Shown: one piece after another, positions 1 to 9,853 of the stretch
Layout: every line of letters starts with the position of its first letter
Position numbering within the stretch: the first letter of the stretch is position 1
NCBI RefSeq assembly: GCF_014621775.1
Contig: NZ_CP061204.1
Location: 186,001 to 250,000, forward strand
Direction of reading: 5' to 3'
DNA from: Stenotrophomonas sp. 169
Lineage (GTDB): Bacteria; Pseudomonadota; Gammaproteobacteria; Xanthomonadales; Xanthomonadaceae
Length of the DNA stretch: 64,000 bases
Notes under the pieces: generated by a model
The model's input: only the letters and a program-made list of their open reading frames with translations
The model's database searches: none
Told to the model about the DNA's origin: nothing
Translations under genes and position numbers: made by a program

Positions 1-2
1 AC

Positions 3-3000
3 CACGGCAAGCTGCAGGGCGGCGGCGTGAGCGTGCAGGCCGGGCAGATCGTCAACGCGGCCACTGGCGAAATCACCAGCGTCGGCCTTACCCGGCTGGT
101 TGCCGCGGATGCGCTGGTCAATCGCGGCCTGCTGGATGGCACGGTCAACCACATCACCGCCGCGACGCTGGAAAACCTCGGCAGCGGACGCATCTACGGC
201 GACCACCTGGCCATCCAGGCCGGCACCCTGATCAACCGTGCCGAAACGCTGGATGGCGCCACCAAGGCCGCCACCATCGCCGCCCGCGAACGGCTGGACA
301 TCGGTGCGGGCAGCGTCACCAACAGCGGCCAGAGCCTGATCTACAGCGATGGGGATGCCGCCATCGGCGGCGCACTCGACGGCACCCGCGCGGTGGGCAG
401 TGCGCAGAGGGTCGACAACCTCAGCTCGACCATCGAGATCACCGGCAACCTGGACGTCAACGCGCTGGCGGTCAACAACATCCGCGAGAACGTGGTGGTG
501 GAACAGGTGAGCAGCACCGATGCGACCGTGCGCATGGATCAGCCGGGCTGGTTCAGCAACGGCCAGAACGACACCAACAACATCCGCAGCACGTCCAACT
601 ATGTCGCCAACGAGATCTATTACCTCAACCCGGCCGACATCCTCGAAGACACGCCTTACATCACCCCCGATGGCTACCAGATCCGCCGGGCGGTGGTCCG
701 GCTGACCGCCAACACCAGTGCGTACTTCTTCGGCCGCGGTGGACTGAACGCCGGCAAGGGCGAGCGCTCGCGCATGGTGATGCAGGACGGCACCGTGGTG
801 CTGTACTACACCAGCCGCCAGGACAACCAGAGCAATCCGGACCAGCTCGGCGCCGGTGCGGAAGATCCGTTCAGGGAAGTGTCGTACATGGAGCCGGGCA
901 AGCCTGCCTTCTCCTACGTCAACGGCATGGACACGCTGAACTATTCGTCCGCCTACGGCACCTGCACCACCACCTGCGTGCAGCTGATCACGTGGGCGCA
1001 GTACAGCGATCCGGACCACACGCTGACCAACATGCAGCGGCATCCTTCCAACACGCGGGACAATGAGCAGTATCGTCTTGCCACCCACTCAACCGTGGAA
1101 GACGTGGTGCGCTCGGCGGGTGCGGAAGCCACCATCCACGCCGGTGGCAACATGCGCATCACCACAGATGCGCTGCTGAACCAGTACGCGCGCATCGCCG
1201 CGGGCGGCAACCTGGACATCGTGGGCCTGAACCGCGACACGTCCAAAGTGGAGAACGTCTTCCAGACGCTGTATCGCACGCATTCCTTCGACAACACCTC
1301 CGTGACCTACCGCGAGAATGTGAGTCACTGGAGCAATCCGGACATCTCCGAACAGGTAGGGGTGATCGGCGGCGGCATCACGGCAGGCGGCACGCTTACC
1401 GTGGACGTGGGCGACCTGAGCAACCTCAACACTGGCCGTGATGCGCCCAATGTGCAGGACGGCGACAGCGTCGCCAACCTGAACACCCAAGGGCCGGGGG
1501 GCGGCGCAGTGGGGCCGGGTGTCGGTCCGGTGCGCGGCCCGGGCCAGGCGCAAGGACAAGGTGCCGACACCGCTGCGGCGCAGGGCCCCTCGTCGGCCAC
1601 CGCTGCGCAGGGCCAGATCGGCACCGGGCTGCAGGGCCCTGGCCGGCTGGGCGGCAACGGCGCGGAGGGCAGCAACGCACAGGGCCCGGATGCGGTGGCG
1701 GCGTTCGATCCGGGGGCCGGCAACGGTGTAACCCCCGGGGTCTCCGGTGCCGATGCCGGGCGTGCCATCGCGACCGGCCCACAGGGCGTGCAGGCGGGCC
1801 AACACGCCGGCAGCAGCGGCACAGCCGGCAACAGCGCCCTGGCGCAGACCACGGCGGTGAAGGCCGCAGGCGACGACCCGCGCATGGTGGTGATGACGCC
1901 GCCCAATGGCACCGCGCCGGTAGCGAGCCTGTTCAACGTCAATGCCAACCACGGCAGCCATCTGGTCGAGACCGATCCGAAGTTCGCCAGTTATCGCGAA
2001 TGGCTCAGCTCGGATTACCTGCTGACGCGTGCCGGCTACGACCCAGCCACCCTGCAGAAGCGGCTGGGCGATGGCTTCTATGAGCAGCGGCTGATGCGCG
2101 AGCAGATCGGCCAGCTGACCGGACGCCGCTTCCTGGACGGCTACGCCAGCGATGAAGACCAGTACCGCAGCCTGCTGGAAGCCGGTGCCACGGTGGCCTC
2201 TGCATGGGGCCTGCGTCCGGGTGTGGCATTGAGCGCCGAACAGATGGCCCAGCTGACCAGTGACATCGTGTGGCTGGTGGAGCAGGACATCACCCTGGCC
2301 GATGGCAGCACCACCCGCGCGCTGGTGCCGCAGGTCTACCTGCGGGTGATGCCGGGCGACCTGGACCGCAACGGCACCCTGTTGGCAGGCGCCAACGTGG
2401 ATATCACGCTGCGCGGTGACCTGGTGAACAACGGGGCCATTGCCGGCCGCCAAGTGGTATCGATCGATGCGGGCAACATCCGCAACATCGGTGGCGCGCA
2501 GATCAGTGGCCAGCAGGTGGATCTGCAGGCCACGCAGAACATCGACATCATCGGCAGCACCGTGACCGCCACCGATGCGCTGAGCCTGAAGGCCGGTGGT
2601 GACATCACCGTGGCATCCACCCTGCACACGTGGGAAAGCAACGGTGAGCTGTTATCGCAGCGCACGACCACCTTGGACCGGATGGCCGGGCTGTATGTCA
2701 CCGGCGCGAACGGGCAGGGCATGCTCAGCGTGGATGCCGGTGGCGATGTGAACCTCAAGGGGGCACAGGTCATCAATGCGGGCAGCAACGGACTGACCGT
2801 GCTGGCCGCCGCGGGCGACGTCAACATCGCCGCGCTGACCGAACAGCGCAGCGTGGGGCTGGTCCACGACGCCCGCAATTTCAACAACCAAAGCGCGTTG
2901 AGCCAGATCGGCTCCAGCGTCAGCGGCGCCGGCCACGTGGTGCTGCAGGCCGGCAACGACATCACCCTGCGTGCCGCGCAGATCAACGCAGGCAAGGCGA

Positions 3001-6000
3001 TGGTGGTGCAGGCGGCAGGAGACATCAACGCACTGGCGGCGATCAACACCGCGTCGGGTGACAGTGGCCACCACAGCCGCAACCACGCCGGTGCCGTGCA
3101 GTGGCAGGACCAGCAGGTAGTGGGTACCACGCTCAACGCAGGCAGCGACATCGCCCTGCAGGCCGGCCGGGACATCGTGCTGCAGGCCACCCAGGTGCGC
3201 AGTGAAAACGGCGGCATCGCCGCTGCGGCAGGCCGCGATCTGCTGCTGAGCACGGTGGATGAAACCCACACGCTGAGCATCGACCAGCGCGACAAGAAGC
3301 GCGGCACGCTGTCCAGCACGACGACCACCACGCACGATGCCTACCGCGACACCTATGCCATCGGCAGTTCGCTGTCCGGCGAGCGCGTGGACCTGGCCGC
3401 CGGCCGTGACCTGACCCTGGAAGCGGCCCTGGTGGCGGGCGACCAGGGCGTCAGCCTCACCGCCGGCAATGACATCAACATTCTGGCGGGGCAGAACACC
3501 CACAGCGAATCGCACAGCCGTGAGCAGGTCAAGCGCGGCGCGCTCGGCAACGGGGGAATCGGCTTCACGGTGGGCAAGCAGACCACCGGCGATACGATGG
3601 ACCTGGAGCGCACGCAGCACACCGGCAGCATCGTCGGGTCGTCGGCGGGCCGCGTGGATATCCTGGCGGGCAACAACGTGGATATCGCCGGATCGGACGT
3701 GCTGTCGCAGGCCGGTACGTTGATCAGTGGCGAGAACGTGACCATCCGCCACGTGGAAGACAGCGAGACCGTACGGCAGACGCAGTACAGCAAGAGCGGT
3801 GGCTTGAACGTCAGCCTGCGCGGGGGAGCGGCCGATGTCGCCACGGCGGTGTACCAGAGTGGCAGGCGCGCAGGGGAGTCCGACGATGACCGCCTGAAGG
3901 CGCTGTACGCGGCGAAGGGGGCGCAGACGCTGTTCTCCGGTGGGGCGGGCAGCGGCATGAATGCGATCCGCGATGTGCAGAATCTGGATCCACAGTTGGT
4001 GCGCGATGCGGCCGGAAACACGCAGGTGGCTGGCACCGCCGGCATGAGCCTGCGGGTGGGTGTGGGCGGCTCATCGAGCAGCAGCGAGATCAACAGCAGC
4101 CAGACCACCGCGCAGGGCAGCCGCATCGCCAGCGAGGGCGACGTGGCGATCGTGGCGCGCAGCGGCGACATCAACGTCACCGGCAGCCATATCCAGGGTG
4201 ACAACGTGGCCCTGGCCGCCGCCCGCGACCTGGTCCTGAAGAGCGCCGAACAGCGCCAGGAGCAGACCGAGCGCAACAAGGCCAGCAGCGGCGAGATCGG
4301 CGTGACCGTGGGCACCGAAGCGGGCCTCGGTGTGTACGTAAGCGCCAGCGCCGCCAAGGGACGCGGCAATGGCAGCAGCACCACGCACGCCGAAACCACG
4401 GTGCAGGCCAACAACACGCTGACCCTGGTCAGCGGCCGCGACACCACGCTGGAAGGTGCACAGGCCATCGGCGAGCGGGTGATCGCCAACGTGGGTCGCG
4501 ACCTGACCCTGACCAGCCAGCAGGACCGCACCGACTACGACCGCAGCGACAAATCCGGTGGCATCGACGCAGCGATCGGTACCGGCGGCGGGCAGGTCAG
4601 CGGGTATTACAACCAGCAGAAGATCGACAGCAACTACGTCAGCGTAGAAAAGCAGACCGGCATCCAGGCAGGCGCGGGGGGCTTTGACATCAACGTCGGC
4701 GGCCACACGGCCCTGACCGGCGCGGCGATTGCCAGCACGGCCGATCCGTCCAGGAACGTGCTCAGCACGGGCAGCCTGAGCGTGCAGGATCTGCAGAACG
4801 AAGCACGCTACAAGGCGACCAGTGCCGGTGTGAGCGCAAGCTCGCAGGGTGGCAATCTGCTGGGCAATGCGGTGGGCGCGGGACTGAACCTGGCGGTGGG
4901 GCAGACGGACAACGCCAGCAGCGTAACGGCCAGCGACATCGCGGCCGGGACGGTGGTGGTGCGTGATGGGACCACGGCGGCGCTGGAGGGCATGAGCCGG
5001 GATGCTACGGCGCTGCAGCAGGATGGGCTGAAGGCCATCTTCGATGAAAAGAAGGTGGTGGATCGGTTGGAGATGGGGCAGTTGGCGGGGGAGGTGGGGT
5101 TCACCGCTGTGGGCGATATCGCGATTGCGATGCAGAACAAGGCTTTGGACAACTACCAGTCCGCACTTACGCAGTTCGACGAAGCGCAGGCGAAGGGGGA
5201 TCCGGCCGGGATGGCGCAAGCGACGCTTGCAGCGAGCAACGCGAAGCAGGATCTTGCGCGATGGGCAGACGGCAGCCCAGCCAAGACTGCGCTCCATGTT
5301 GCAGCCGGCGGACTGCAAGCCGCGTTCGGCGGGGGGAATGCACTGGCCGGAGCGCTTGGCGCAGGCGCCAACGAGGTTGCCGCCGGCAGGTTCGACAGCG
5401 AGCTGGTAGGGGCAGGGATTGCCTTGGGTATGGGCATGCTGTCAGGAAGCGGAGGTTCCGGGCTGGCCACGGCAATCAGTGGAACGTCCCACAACAGACT
5501 GCTCCATGCATCAGAACAGGATGCAATCAAGAAACTGGTGGGAGAGGGTTACCCGCGCGAACTCTTGAATGCTGTGGCATGCAGTGAAGTGAGGTGCTGG
5601 GAAGGCAGCGATCTGGGCGTGATGGCGGAGGTAGTGCAGAAGCAGACTGCTGAAACGATGGCGAGCCTCGATCCGGCGCAGAAAGCAGCGCTGCTGACCA
5701 AGCTCAAGCAAGATGCGCCCAACCTGTTTAATTATAGCGTCGGGGACTATCTGGCGGACAACGAGGTTGTGCCCAAGCTGAAGTCGTTTGGCAATCTCGT
5801 GCTGGACGTCACGCCGGTGATCGGAGATGGCAAGGGATACTACGAAGCGGAAACACCTTCCGACTACTTCTGGGCGACCGTTGGCCTTCTGCCGCTGGCG
5901 GGTGACGCTGTGAAGGGAATTGCGAAGGCGGAGCGGAACGTACTGAAATCTGCTGATTCCGGGCTTCTAAATCATCTAGATCATTCGGCTCTCCAAGGCC

Positions 6001-6458
6001 CCTACAATCCAAAAGCATATCGATCAGAGCTTGAGGCGGTCTACGGTTCGGCGAATATTGTTTCAACAACAGTGCCGCCAGCCGGAGCGAAGAATGCAAG
6101 ACTAGCTGGTAAATCACATCCTGTAACGGGCGTCGTCTTCGACAGTCGCGGATTTCCAATATTCGACGATATAACCGCATTTGACGTGAAAATACCTCCC
6201 CAAAAATTCTTGTCTGCAAGTTATGAAAATCAAATGAGGCTAGCTACTCAAGAGCTAGCTGGAGCGATACAGGCCGGAGCCGTAAAAGTGGCTGGGTTCA
6301 CTCCACGTCAGCTTGAGCAAATCAGGAGTGGTTCAAAAAAAATTGAAGGATACACTTGGCACCATCATCAAGAAAGTGGAAGAATGCAGCTGGTCCCAGA
6401 AATTGTTCATCAGAAGACTGGACATGTCGGTGGTGAAGCAATCGGAAGTGGAATGTGA
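3..6458 (+). CDS. cdiA: CdiA-like contact-dependent inhibition toxin, 3' part of gene, HNH/Endo VII-type nuclease tip
   Basis: The reading frame is open to the left edge, so the N-terminus with its secretion and TPS domains is missing; 2,151 residues are visible. The bulk consists of filamentous-haemagglutinin repeats of the type L.A.GD[IL].L that form a surface beta-helix stalk. A Gly/Gln/Ala-rich low-complexity stretch is encoded at about 1490-1860. A conserved CdiA segment with SSDYLL and QKRLGDGFYEQ follows at about 1960-2340. From about 5110 the sequence becomes a pretoxin region and then a variable tip. The tip ends in TWHHHQ (Trp at 2119 counting from position 3), GRMQLVP and HQKTGHVGG, the signature of WHH-type nucleases of the HNH/Endo VII superfamily. 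No VENN motif was seen. The last ~500 bases look poorer in GC than the stalk. It is expected to be exported by a CdiB partner outside the window and to inhibit neighbouring cells. Family assignment is firm; the exact nuclease family is inferred. Confidence 0.9.
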   Translation, partial: HGKLQGGGVSVQAGQIVNAATGEITSVGLTRLVAADALVNRGLLDGTVNHITAATLENLGSGRIYGDHLAIQAGTLINRAETLDGATKAATIAARERLDIGAGSVTNSGQSLIYSDGDAAIGGALDGTRAVGSAQRVDNLSSTIEITGNLDVNALAVNNIRENVVVEQVSSTDATVRMDQPGWFSNGQNDTNNIRSTSNYVANEIYYLNPADILEDTPYITPDGYQIRRAVVRLTANTSAYFFGRGGLNAGKGERSRMVMQDGTVVLYYTSRQDNQSNPDQLGAGAEDPFREVSYMEPGKPAFSYVNGMDTLNYSSAYGTCTTTCVQLITWAQYSDPDHTLTNMQRHPSNTRDNEQYRLATHSTVEDVVRSAGAEATIHAGGNMRITTDALLNQYARIAAGGNLDIVGLNRDTSKVENVFQTLYRTHSFDNTSVTYRENVSHWSNPDISEQVGVIGGGITAGGTLTVDVGDLSNLNTGRDAPNVQDGDSVANLNTQGPGGGAVGPGVGPVRGPGQAQGQGADTAAAQGPSSATAAQGQIGTGLQGPGRLGGNGAEGSNAQGPDAVAAFDPGAGNGVTPGVSGADAGRAIATGPQGVQAGQHAGSSGTAGNSALAQTTAVKAAGDDPRMVVMTPPNGTAPVASLFNVNANHGSHLVETDPKFASYREWLSSDYLLTRAGYDPATLQKRLGDGFYEQRLMREQIGQLTGRRFLDGYASDEDQYRSLLEAGATVASAWGLRPGVALSAEQMAQLTSDIVWLVEQDITLADGSTTRALVPQVYLRVMPGDLDRNGTLLAGANVDITLRGDLVNNGAIAGRQVVSIDAGNIRNIGGAQISGQQVDLQATQNIDIIGSTVTATDALSLKAGGDITVASTLHTWESNGELLSQRTTTLDRMAGLYVTGANGQGMLSVDAGGDVNLKGAQVINAGSNGLTVLAAAGDVNIAALTEQRSVGLVHDARNFNNQSALSQIGSSVSGAGHVVLQAGNDITLRAAQINAGKAMVVQAAGDINALAAINTASGDSGHHSRNHAGAVQWQDQQVVGTTLNAGSDIALQAGRDIVLQATQVRSENGGIAAAAGRDLLLSTVDETHTLSIDQRDKKRGTLSSTTTTTHDAYRDTYAIGSSLSGERVDLAAGRDLTLEAALVAGDQGVSLTAGNDINILAGQNTHSESHSREQVKRGALGNGGIGFTVGKQTTGDTMDLERTQHTGSIVGSSAGRVDILAGNNVDIAGSDVLSQAGTLISGENVTIRHVEDSETVRQTQYSKSGGLNVSLRGGAADVATAVYQSGRRAGESDDDRLKALYAAKGAQTLFSGGAGSGMNAIRDVQNLDPQLVRDAAGNTQVAGTAGMSLRVGVGGSSSSSEINSSQTTAQGSRIASEGDVAIVARSGDINVTGSHIQGDNVALAAARDLVLKSAEQRQEQTERNKASSGEIGVTVGTEAGLGVYVSASAAKGRGNGSSTTHAETTVQANNTLTLVSGRDTTLEGAQAIGERVIANVGRDLTLTSQQDRTDYDRSDKSGGIDAAIGTGGGQVSGYYNQQKIDSNYVSVEKQTGIQAGAGGFDINVGGHTALTGAAIASTADPSRNVLSTGSLSVQDLQNEARYKATSAGVSASSQGGNLLGNAVGAGLNLAVGQTDNASSVTASDIAAGTVVVRDGTTAALEGMSRDATALQQDGLKAIFDEKKVVDRLEMGQLAGEVGFTAVGDIAIAMQNKALDNYQSALTQFDEAQAKGDPAGMAQATLAASNAKQDLARWADGSPAKTALHVAAGGLQAAFGGGNALAGALGAGANEVAAGRFDSELVGAGIALGMGMLSGSGGSGLATAISGTSHNRLLHASEQDAIKKLVGEGYPRELLNAVACSEVRCWEGSDLGVMAEVVQKQTAETMASLDPAQKAALLTKLKQDAPNLFNYSVGDYLADNEVVPKLKSFGNLVLDVTPVIGDGKGYYEAETPSDYFWATVGLLPLAGDAVKGIAKAERNVLKSADSGLLNHLDHSALQGPYNPKAYRSELEAVYGSANIVSTTVPPAGAKNARLAGKSHPVTGVVFDSRGFPIFDDITAFDVKIPPQKFLSASYENQMRLATQELAGAIQAGAVKVAGFTPRQLEQIRSGSKKIEGYTWHHHQESGRMQLVPEIVHQKTGHVGGEAIGSGM

Positions 6459-6462
6459 AAAA

Positions 6463-6831
6463 ATGAATAAAGATATTTATAGTGATGAAAGATTAGGCTT
6501 TGTCATAGCATGCCTATTGTCCCAAGCGATTACGATAGATGAGTTCAATGACTGGGCTGGAAGAGCGCTCCTTCTAGAAGGTGCGCCAAATTTTTTGGTG
6601 GATTTGGCGGATTTTCATGAAGCGCCTTTCAAGGTGTATCGGGTAATCGGGTACGTTCCTGATTGGACTTTGGAGAGGTCTGTTGAGCACGCAATAATTG
6701 GCATAGCAGTTTCAAGAGGCATCATCCCGTTTGAGATGCCTATAAGTCGAGATGAGGCTTTGGAGAGTATTAGAAGTAATAAATTAGTATGCGATATGTT
6801 TTCGATGGAGTTTCCTTTGATAAGGATATAG
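6463..6831 (+). CDS. cdiI: Candidate CdiI immunity protein for the cdiA tip
   Basis: A 122-residue acidic protein begins four bases after the cdiA stop. The frame is open further upstream inside cdiA, but ATG at 6463 is chosen because it follows the cdiA stop directly and avoids a long overlap. The position, small size and AT-rich composition match immunity genes that travel with CdiA C-terminal tips. I do not recognise the family from sequence; it has no membrane segment or signal peptide, so it should act in the cytoplasm by binding the tip nuclease. The function rests on position only. Confidence 0.7.
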   Translation: MNKDIYSDERLGFVIACLLSQAITIDEFNDWAGRALLLEGAPNFLVDLADFHEAPFKVYRVIGYVPDWTLERSVEHAIIGIAVSRGIIPFEMPISRDEALESIRSNKLVCDMFSMEFPLIRI

Positions 6832-6884
6832 TGCTATCGCTTTATCTCATTAGAATCAATTTCAAATGAAATACTCACTAAGGA

Positions 6885-7271
6885 TTGAAAGAGTTAAGGC
6901 TGAAGTTGCCAGTCAAGCAGGAGATGCCTGATGACGAGATTCTTGACGCTTATCAAGAAGAGATGCAGGTAGAATTTACCAATGATTTTCGTTTCTTTTT
7001 GAAAGAGGCGAGTGATTCAATCTATAACGGAAAAGATGCTTTGGTCGTGACGGCATCAAGAAAGAGCTCGCGTGAACTCATTGTTGAGGCAAGGAGCGCT
7101 TGGGAAGCTGGGTTGCCCCGCGGAAACATCCCGTTTTGCGGGGATAACGGCAACTACTACTACATCTCTAAGCACGGTGGGGTTGGGTATTGGTCGCACG
7201 ATGGCGTTTCGGGTGAGACGTGGCCTAATCGGGCGACTTGGATTGAAGAAGTGTGGATAGGTGGGGGCTGA
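6885..7271 (+). CDS. SUKH (SMI1/KNR4)-family immunity-like protein
   Basis: This 128-residue protein has features of the SMI1/KNR4 (SUKH) superfamily: an N-terminal helix ending in EFTNDFRFFLKEAS, the block IPFCGDNGNYYYI in the middle, and a Trp-rich C-terminus with WIEEVWIGG. SUKH proteins commonly protect against diverse nuclease toxins in polymorphic toxin loci. The predicted start is TTG at 6885; TTG at 6906 has better-spaced AAGG upstream and is an alternative that would shorten the protein by seven residues. The gene is AT-rich and follows the cdiI candidate by 53 bases. It may be an orphan immunity gene for another tip, or a second protector for this one. Confidence 0.75.
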   Translation: MKELRLKLPVKQEMPDDEILDAYQEEMQVEFTNDFRFFLKEASDSIYNGKDALVVTASRKSSRELIVEARSAWEAGLPRGNIPFCGDNGNYYYISKHGGVGYWSHDGVSGETWPNRATWIEEVWIGGG

Positions 7272-7377
7272 AAAAATAGGCTCTTCGCGGATTCGTGTGG
7301 GCGTGGCGGGGCTCACTGGGTGGCAGAGAGGCCCTGAAAGAAGGGCTTCCCATGGCCCATGAGGGTGCTGCATTCTT

Positions 7378-7522
7378 GATGGGAACACGGCGGCGCTGGA
7401 GGGCATGAGCCGGGATGTGACGGCGCTGCAGCAGGACGGGCTGAAGGCCATCTTCGATGAGAAGAAGGTGGTGGATCGGTTGGAGATGGGGCAGCTGGCG
7501 GGGGAGGTGGGGTTCACCGGCG
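7378..7522 (+). repeat. cdiA homology arm of displaced module B
   Basis: About 145 bases are nearly identical to cdiA at about 4965-5109, including the stretch encoding DGLKAIFDEKKVVDRLEMGQ. The offset is 2413 bases and the copy is in the same reading frame as the orphan tip that follows. Recombination between the two copies would fuse the module B tip in frame to the cdiA stalk and delete the present tip with its immunity genes. Confidence 0.85.
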
Positions 7523-8913
7523 CCGGTGACCTCAGCAGTGCATTCTTGAACCAGGCAACGTCCGACCTTCAGACGGCGCTGGCCAACGGGGATGTCGTCG
7601 CTGCCGAAAAGTCCCGCAGCCAGGTCGAGGCATGGGCCGATGGCGGGACATATCGGGCGATCGTCCACGCAGCAGCGGGCGCGGTTACCGCCGCATTGGG
7701 GGGGAGCGACGCACTCAAGGGTGCCATTGGCGCCGGAAGTGTCGAAGCAGTCAGGGACAGCCTCGCCCGCTACCTGATCGACAGTGGCGTGACGTACGGC
7801 TCCACTGCCTTCGACACCTTGATGGAGGCGGCAAGCCTCGCGGTGGGGGCGGCCATCAGTGGGCAGAATGGCGCCGCAACGGCGCTTGCCGGTGACAAGT
7901 TCAACCGGCAGCTGCATCCCGACGAAACGAACTGGCTGATCGCCAACGCAGGCGAGTTCGCCAAGCAACTCTTCGGGTGTGCAACGCAGTGCACAGCGGA
8001 GCAGCTTCGTGAAGCGCAGAGCCGTCTTATCATCGAAGCCAGCGCAAGTCTTGACGCAAAGCTTGCAGCGAAGGCCGGCGGTGTAGACCTCGAGGCTCAA
8101 CGCTTCATCAATGCAAACCCGGTGACCTTCGGCTGGGGCCAAGCATTCACCGCTACCGAAGACCAGTACTACGACTTCAAGTACTTCGCCGACTTGATGT
8201 CCAAGGACAAGCAGGCCTTCACTGACCTGACCAACGCGTTGAGCGATGCGGGCTGGACCAAGCGTGACATGCAGGACGCGTATTACGATCAGTTGCTTGC
8301 GTTGGCCTCGGCGCAGCGCGGTGCGGACGGCAAAGCGATTATCGAGACGTTCACCGGCGACGTCGGCATGGCGCTCGGCATCGTACGCAAGTTGATGGAA
8401 GGCGACACCGAGGGTGCCAGCTTTGATGCAGTGCTGGCGGCACTGCCATTCGGTATCGCCAAGACGCTGGGCGCGGTGAGGCCACTGGCTAAAGCCGGTG
8501 AGAACACCGTATGGCTGAACGGGTATGTGATTGACGCAGGATGGGTGAATGCCAAAGGTCAGCTAACGTGGAGGCATCCGCTGACCAACGTGATTGAAGC
8601 GCTGCCTGATAGCGCGCGCGTTCACGTAGACCGTATATTGCCTCAGAAGGCTTTGCATTCAATTGATGGGTTTGACGAGCTACCATCATTCTTGCAAAAG
8701 AAGCTGCTTGAAGACCCGCGCAACCTACAGCCAATGATTGCATCCGCCAACTGTTCCAAGGGATGTAGAGTGGAGTCAGGGCCAGATGGATGGATGACAT
8801 GGAATGGTCAGCCAGTCTCTCCTGAATACAAGATGCAAATAGAGAGGCTACAGCGCTCATTCCGCGAACAAGTGCTGCGTGCGGTTAAAGAGTATCGAAA
8901 GAGCAATACCTAA
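7405..8913 (+). CDS. Orphan CdiA C-terminal module with HNH-like nuclease tip
   Basis: The 502 residues start in a segment almost identical to an internal part of cdiA and lack any secretion or stalk region. Residues to about 160 form a pretoxin region similar to that of the upstream cdiA: EAWADGG..RAIVHAAAGAV matches ARWADGS..TALHVAAGGL. The C-terminal ~100 residues contain HVDRILPQKALHSIDGFD, then NLQPM and ANCSKG, resembling HNH-like nuclease tips with conserved His, Asp and Asn. ATG at 7405 is the first Met in frame; no good ribosome-binding site precedes it, so the module may be a silent donor cassette. Candidate immunity genes follow directly. The toxin function is inferred from architecture. 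Confidence 0.75.
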   Translation: MSRDVTALQQDGLKAIFDEKKVVDRLEMGQLAGEVGFTGAGDLSSAFLNQATSDLQTALANGDVVAAEKSRSQVEAWADGGTYRAIVHAAAGAVTAALGGSDALKGAIGAGSVEAVRDSLARYLIDSGVTYGSTAFDTLMEAASLAVGAAISGQNGAATALAGDKFNRQLHPDETNWLIANAGEFAKQLFGCATQCTAEQLREAQSRLIIEASASLDAKLAAKAGGVDLEAQRFINANPVTFGWGQAFTATEDQYYDFKYFADLMSKDKQAFTDLTNALSDAGWTKRDMQDAYYDQLLALASAQRGADGKAIIETFTGDVGMALGIVRKLMEGDTEGASFDAVLAALPFGIAKTLGAVRPLAKAGENTVWLNGYVIDAGWVNAKGQLTWRHPLTNVIEALPDSARVHVDRILPQKALHSIDGFDELPSFLQKKLLEDPRNLQPMIASANCSKGCRVESGPDGWMTWNGQPVSPEYKMQIERLQRSFREQVLRAVKEYRKSNT

Positions 8914-8927
8914 GAGTGGGTGAATTT

Positions 8928-9842
8928 GTGATCTCTGAAAATTCTAGAAAAGATATTCTTGCAGGGCGTGTTGCAACAGCTGATTTCTACCGGTCCATGA
9001 CCGGTGGCGTTTATGCGTCAATTTGCGAAATGCCTGACCAGCTCAAGATTCTAGCTGAAAGCGGGTTTAGTGATGAATCATGTCGGGATTACATGGGAGT
9101 TTTAGAGAAAGGAAAAAACTGGCTGATCGAGCCACTGAGGGACGTTCAGCCTCATTCCTACTCCGCTTTCAATGATGTTGTAGGGGACTTGAAAGTTGGC
9201 GTGGTGTGGATTGAAGGATTTGTTCCAGATAGTGCACCAGGTGCAGTACCTGTCATGTTCATGGACGCAGGTGGATACGTAATTGAGATAAATCCCACAT
9301 GCAAGGGAGAAAGCTATGAGGAGGAGGACACATCCTTTGGATCATTGCTGGCCCTTCCCGAGTCGCTCGCTACATCTTGGCTATGGCGAACTGATGGATG
9401 GCGTGCTCCGAGTGAACCGTTCCAAGGCCCACTTAGAAATCGAATGCTTATCGGCCACCCATCATCCGCGTGGATACCGTTCGACAACTATCTCGATTCG
9501 CTGGGCGAGGGGTTCCAGGACGAATATCTTGAGAGGTTCGTCAGATTTTTGCCGGATATGGCTGTAGTGAAAGGGACGCGCCGCAGCTATAAGCTCAGAT
9601 GCTTTTTGGATACTCGGCCTGCAAATTCGTGCGGGCCCTTTGGCGACCAATTTTTTGTGTGTTCCACACGTCTGGATCAAGTCGTTTACCATCTACGTGG
9701 TGGGGATCTTGAGCGTCCTTGCATCCTTGTAAATCCAGCCGAGGCAATCGATCTATACTGCGCCCATGTTCTGCGTGCGCAGTCAGGGGAGTTTGATTTC
9801 TCGCCGTGGAGCAGGCCAGTAGACGAGCTGGCGGCCTTCTAG
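8928..9842 (+). CDS. Candidate immunity protein of module B, copy 1
   Basis: A 304-residue soluble protein directly follows the orphan tip. The frame also offers GTG at 8916; GTG at 8928 is preferred because MI then lines up with the start of the paralogue downstream and a purine-rich stretch lies about 8 bases upstream. It shares many blocks with that paralogue: W.IEPL, LLG/FGSLLALP, WLWR.DGWR, GHPS.AWIPFD.YLDS, YKLRCFLDTRP, F.VCSTR.DQ, and a PWSRP end. I do not recognise the family. Its location after a toxin tip and its AT-rich composition suggest an immunity role, although it is larger than most CdiI proteins. Confidence 0.6.
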   Translation: MISENSRKDILAGRVATADFYRSMTGGVYASICEMPDQLKILAESGFSDESCRDYMGVLEKGKNWLIEPLRDVQPHSYSAFNDVVGDLKVGVVWIEGFVPDSAPGAVPVMFMDAGGYVIEINPTCKGESYEEEDTSFGSLLALPESLATSWLWRTDGWRAPSEPFQGPLRNRMLIGHPSSAWIPFDNYLDSLGEGFQDEYLERFVRFLPDMAVVKGTRRSYKLRCFLDTRPANSCGPFGDQFFVCSTRLDQVVYHLRGGDLERPCILVNPAEAIDLYCAHVLRAQSGEFDFSPWSRPVDELAAF

Positions 9843-9853
9843 GATTGTCCTGA

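Noticed and set aside
1089..2627. Long minus-strand ORF (512 codons) and others opposite cdiA
   Set aside because: They mirror high-GC cdiA codons in antisense; composition (His/Gln/Arg-rich), lack of start signals and the strong protein logic of the plus strand make them shadows.
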